The notes beneath the pieces were generated by a model. It saw only the letters and a program-made list of their open reading frames with translations, did not search any database and was not told the DNA's origin. 24,022 bases of DNA from Miniphocaeibacter sp012841535 (GTDB lineage Bacteria > Bacillota > Clostridia > Tissierellales > Peptoniphilaceae), in the NCBI RefSeq assembly GCF_049274025.1, contig NZ_JBASRV010000053.1, one strand, 5' to 3'. The position numbers were made by a program, and so were the translations under genes. Positions 22,431-24,022 of this stretch are shown here, piece by piece (position 1 is the first letter of the stretch; every line of letters starts with the position of its first letter).

Positions 22431-22685
22431 GTTATATTTATTGTTATTAAGCAATAGAATATACTTAATCTATTATATAAAATATATTTAGTTTTTATTA
22501 TAATAATCTTAATTAATGATTTTTATATAGAAAAGATGTATAATATAATTATAAATACATAAGATGACTTTGCATAACAAATAGTAAAATTTTGTTTTAT
22601 TCTTAGTATTTGGAGTTTTAATCAGATGACTTTACTAAATTAACGAGCTGTACAATCGTTGATTACAGCAAATAAGGGGGAGATT
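22431..22685 (+). promoter_or_regulatory. Leader region of the phospho-beta-glucosidase gene
   Basis: Gene-free and AT-rich. TATAAT at 22539-22544 could be a -10 but lacks a good -35. AGATGACTTT occurs twice, 62 bases apart (22562-22571 and 22624-22633). Close to the start codon two stems compete: AACGA/TCGTT (22642-22646 with 22656-22660) and GCTGTA/TACAGC (22647-22652 with 22664-22669). No LicT/BglG-type antiterminator site followed by a terminator, and no cre site, could be seen. Confidence 0.4.
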
Positions 22686-24022
22686 ATGAAAAATAAATTG
22701 CCAGAAGGTTTTTTATGGGGAGGTGCAGTTGCAGCACATCAATTAGAAGGTGGTTGGAAAGAAGGAGGAAAAGGTATTAGTGTTGCAGACGTAATGACTG
22801 TAGGCTCCGTTAATAAGCCTAGGGAAATTACAGATGGAGTTATACCAGGGAAAAATTATCCAAATCATGAAGCTATAGATTTTTATCATAAATATAAAGA
22901 AGACATAGCATTATTTGCCGATTTAGGACTTAAGTGTTTTAGAACTTCCATTGCTTGGACTAGAATTTTTCCAAAAGGTGACGAGTTAGAGCCAAATGAT
23001 GAAGGATTGAAATTTTATGACGATTTATTTGATGAATGTTTAAAAAATGGTATAGAACCGATAGTAACATTATCTCATTTTGAAATGCCTTACCATTTGG
23101 TGATAGAATATGGTGGTTTTAGAAATAGAAAAACCATAGAATTTTTTGTACGCTTTGCAAAGGTTTGCTTTGAAAGATATAAGGATAAAGTAAAGTATTG
23201 GATGACATTTAATGAAATTAATAATCAAGCAAACTTTAATGAAGATTTTGCTCCATTTACAAATTCTGGAATAGTTTATAAAGAGGGAGAAAATAGAGAA
23301 GCTATAATGTACCAAGCAGCACATTATGAGTTAGTTGCTAGTGCGAGAGCAGTTATATTAGGTAAAAAAATTAATCCGGATTTTGAAATTGGATGTATGA
23401 TTGCAATGGTTCCTTTATATCCAAAGACATGTAAACCGGAAGATGTATTAATGGCTCAAAAAGCAATGGAAAAAAGATATTATTTTACAGATGTTCATGT
23501 TCATGGAAGTTATCCAAATCATATTTTAAGATATTTAAATAGAAAAGGAATTAAATTAGATTTTACTGAAAAAGATAAAGAAGAGTTGGAAAATGGTGTG
23601 GTTGATTACATAGGTTTTAGTTACTATATGTCAAAAGTTGTAGAACATAAAGAATCTAATAAATTTTTTGACTATGATGAAAGTAAAGACATAGTTAAAA
23701 ATGAATATGTAAAAGCTAGTGATTGGGGATGGCAAATTGATCCTGTAGGGTTAAGATATTCACTAAATTGGTTTACAGATATGTATAATTTACCGCTATT
23801 TATAGTAGAAAATGGCTTTGGTGCTTACGATAAAGTTGAAGAGGACGGATCAATACATGATGATTATAGAATAGAGTATCTAAAAGCTCATATTGAACAA
23901 ATGAAATTAGCAGTTATCGAAGATGGAGTTAATTTAATAGGATATACACCTTGGGGATTTATAGATTTAGTTTCTGCAGGTACTGGTGAAATGGAAAAAA
24001 GATATGGATTTATTTATGTTGA
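22686..24022 (+). CDS. 6-phospho-beta-glucosidase, glycoside hydrolase family 1 (3' end outside window)
   Basis: The first 445 residues of a GH1 enzyme that cleaves PTS-imported phosphorylated beta-glucosides (cellobiose, arbutin or salicin phosphates) to glucose 6-phosphate and glucose or aglycone. It begins LPEGFLWGGAVAAHQLEG, has the acid/base E177 in TFNEINN and the nucleophile E375 in IVENGFG. The SAGTGEMEKRYGFIYV stretch near the cut end holds S430, K438 and Y440, the residues that bind the 6-phosphate, so it is a phospho-enzyme rather than a plain glucosidase. About 30 residues are missing at the window edge. A strong AAGGGGG RBS precedes the ATG. It is a new unit after the fba terminator; a cognate PTS probably lies downstream, but that is not seen. 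Confidence 0.92.
   Translation, partial: MKNKLPEGFLWGGAVAAHQLEGGWKEGGKGISVADVMTVGSVNKPREITDGVIPGKNYPNHEAIDFYHKYKEDIALFADLGLKCFRTSIAWTRIFPKGDELEPNDEGLKFYDDLFDECLKNGIEPIVTLSHFEMPYHLVIEYGGFRNRKTIEFFVRFAKVCFERYKDKVKYWMTFNEINNQANFNEDFAPFTNSGIVYKEGENREAIMYQAAHYELVASARAVILGKKINPDFEIGCMIAMVPLYPKTCKPEDVLMAQKAMEKRYYFTDVHVHGSYPNHILRYLNRKGIKLDFTEKDKEELENGVVDYIGFSYYMSKVVEHKESNKFFDYDESKDIVKNEYVKASDWGWQIDPVGLRYSLNWFTDMYNLPLFIVENGFGAYDKVEEDGSIHDDYRIEYLKAHIEQMKLAVIEDGVNLIGYTPWGFIDLVSAGTGEMEKRYGFIYV

Noticed and set aside
12400..22685. Catabolite-response (cre) sites in the sugar region
   Set aside because: No sequence close to the TGNAANCGNTNNCA type was found near the promoters I could place.
22431..22685. 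LicT/BglG ribonucleic antiterminator before the GH1 gene
   Set aside because: No match to the known 29-base antiterminator pattern and no T-tailed terminator between promoter and start codon.

Overview
The window is AT-rich, Gram-positive-type DNA. It has strong AGGAGG-like ribosome binding sites, sigma-A-type promoters, short operons and U-tailed hairpin terminators. The gene content (PTS sugar systems, a molybdenum hydroxylase, FruRKA-type fructose genes) fits an anaerobic low-GC Firmicute, perhaps of the Tissierellia/Clostridia; the genus cannot be named from sequence alone.

Left part (1-9.7 kb): a stand-alone C-terminal half of an AI-2E/YtvI-type membrane protein (minus strand); a branched-chain aminotransferase (ilvE) with a clear promoter and terminator; a PHP-domain phosphatase plus type I asparaginase pair; a small membrane protein; a three-gene xanthine dehydrogenase-type molybdenum hydroxylase operon (minus strand, order Mo subunit, 2Fe-2S subunit, FAD subunit) with its own promoter; then a membrane-anchored C39-like papain-fold protein followed by a SpoU/TrmH rRNA or tRNA methyltransferase.

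Middle (9.7-12.4 kb): a HAD phosphatase, then a 520-base gene-free stretch, then a minus-strand operon of chorismate mutase, Maf and a DUF523 protein. The gene-free stretch is the most interesting part of the window. It holds two tandem copies, 284 bp apart, of a minus-strand small RNA gene. Each copy has a perfect TTGACA-N17-TATAAT promoter overlapped by a Fur-box-like palindrome, followed by about 105 nt of RNA with three hairpins that all present CCCC or CCCCU in the loop; the last hairpin is a U-tailed terminator. I read these as twin iron-responsive sRNAs of the FsrA/RyhB functional type, predicted to bind G-rich ribosome binding sites.

Right part (12.4-24.0 kb): a sugar-catabolic region built by duplication. 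Cluster 1 is a DeoR-type regulator (fruR-like), a PfkB kinase (fruK-like), nagB, a mannitol-type EIICB, its EIIA and a SorE/YggP-type dehydrogenase. Cluster 2 is a fragment of the same regulator, a second copy of the kinase, a fructose-type EIIABC and a class II fructose-bisphosphate aldolase. At the junction, an fba-like promoter, RBS and first five codons are fused to the C-terminal half of the regulator, so the second regulator has lost its DNA-binding domain. Both kinases should feed fructose 1,6-bisphosphate to the aldolase. Cluster 1 probably imports and processes a polyol or amino-polyol that cannot be named with certainty. The window ends inside a GH1 6-phospho-beta-glucosidase gene.
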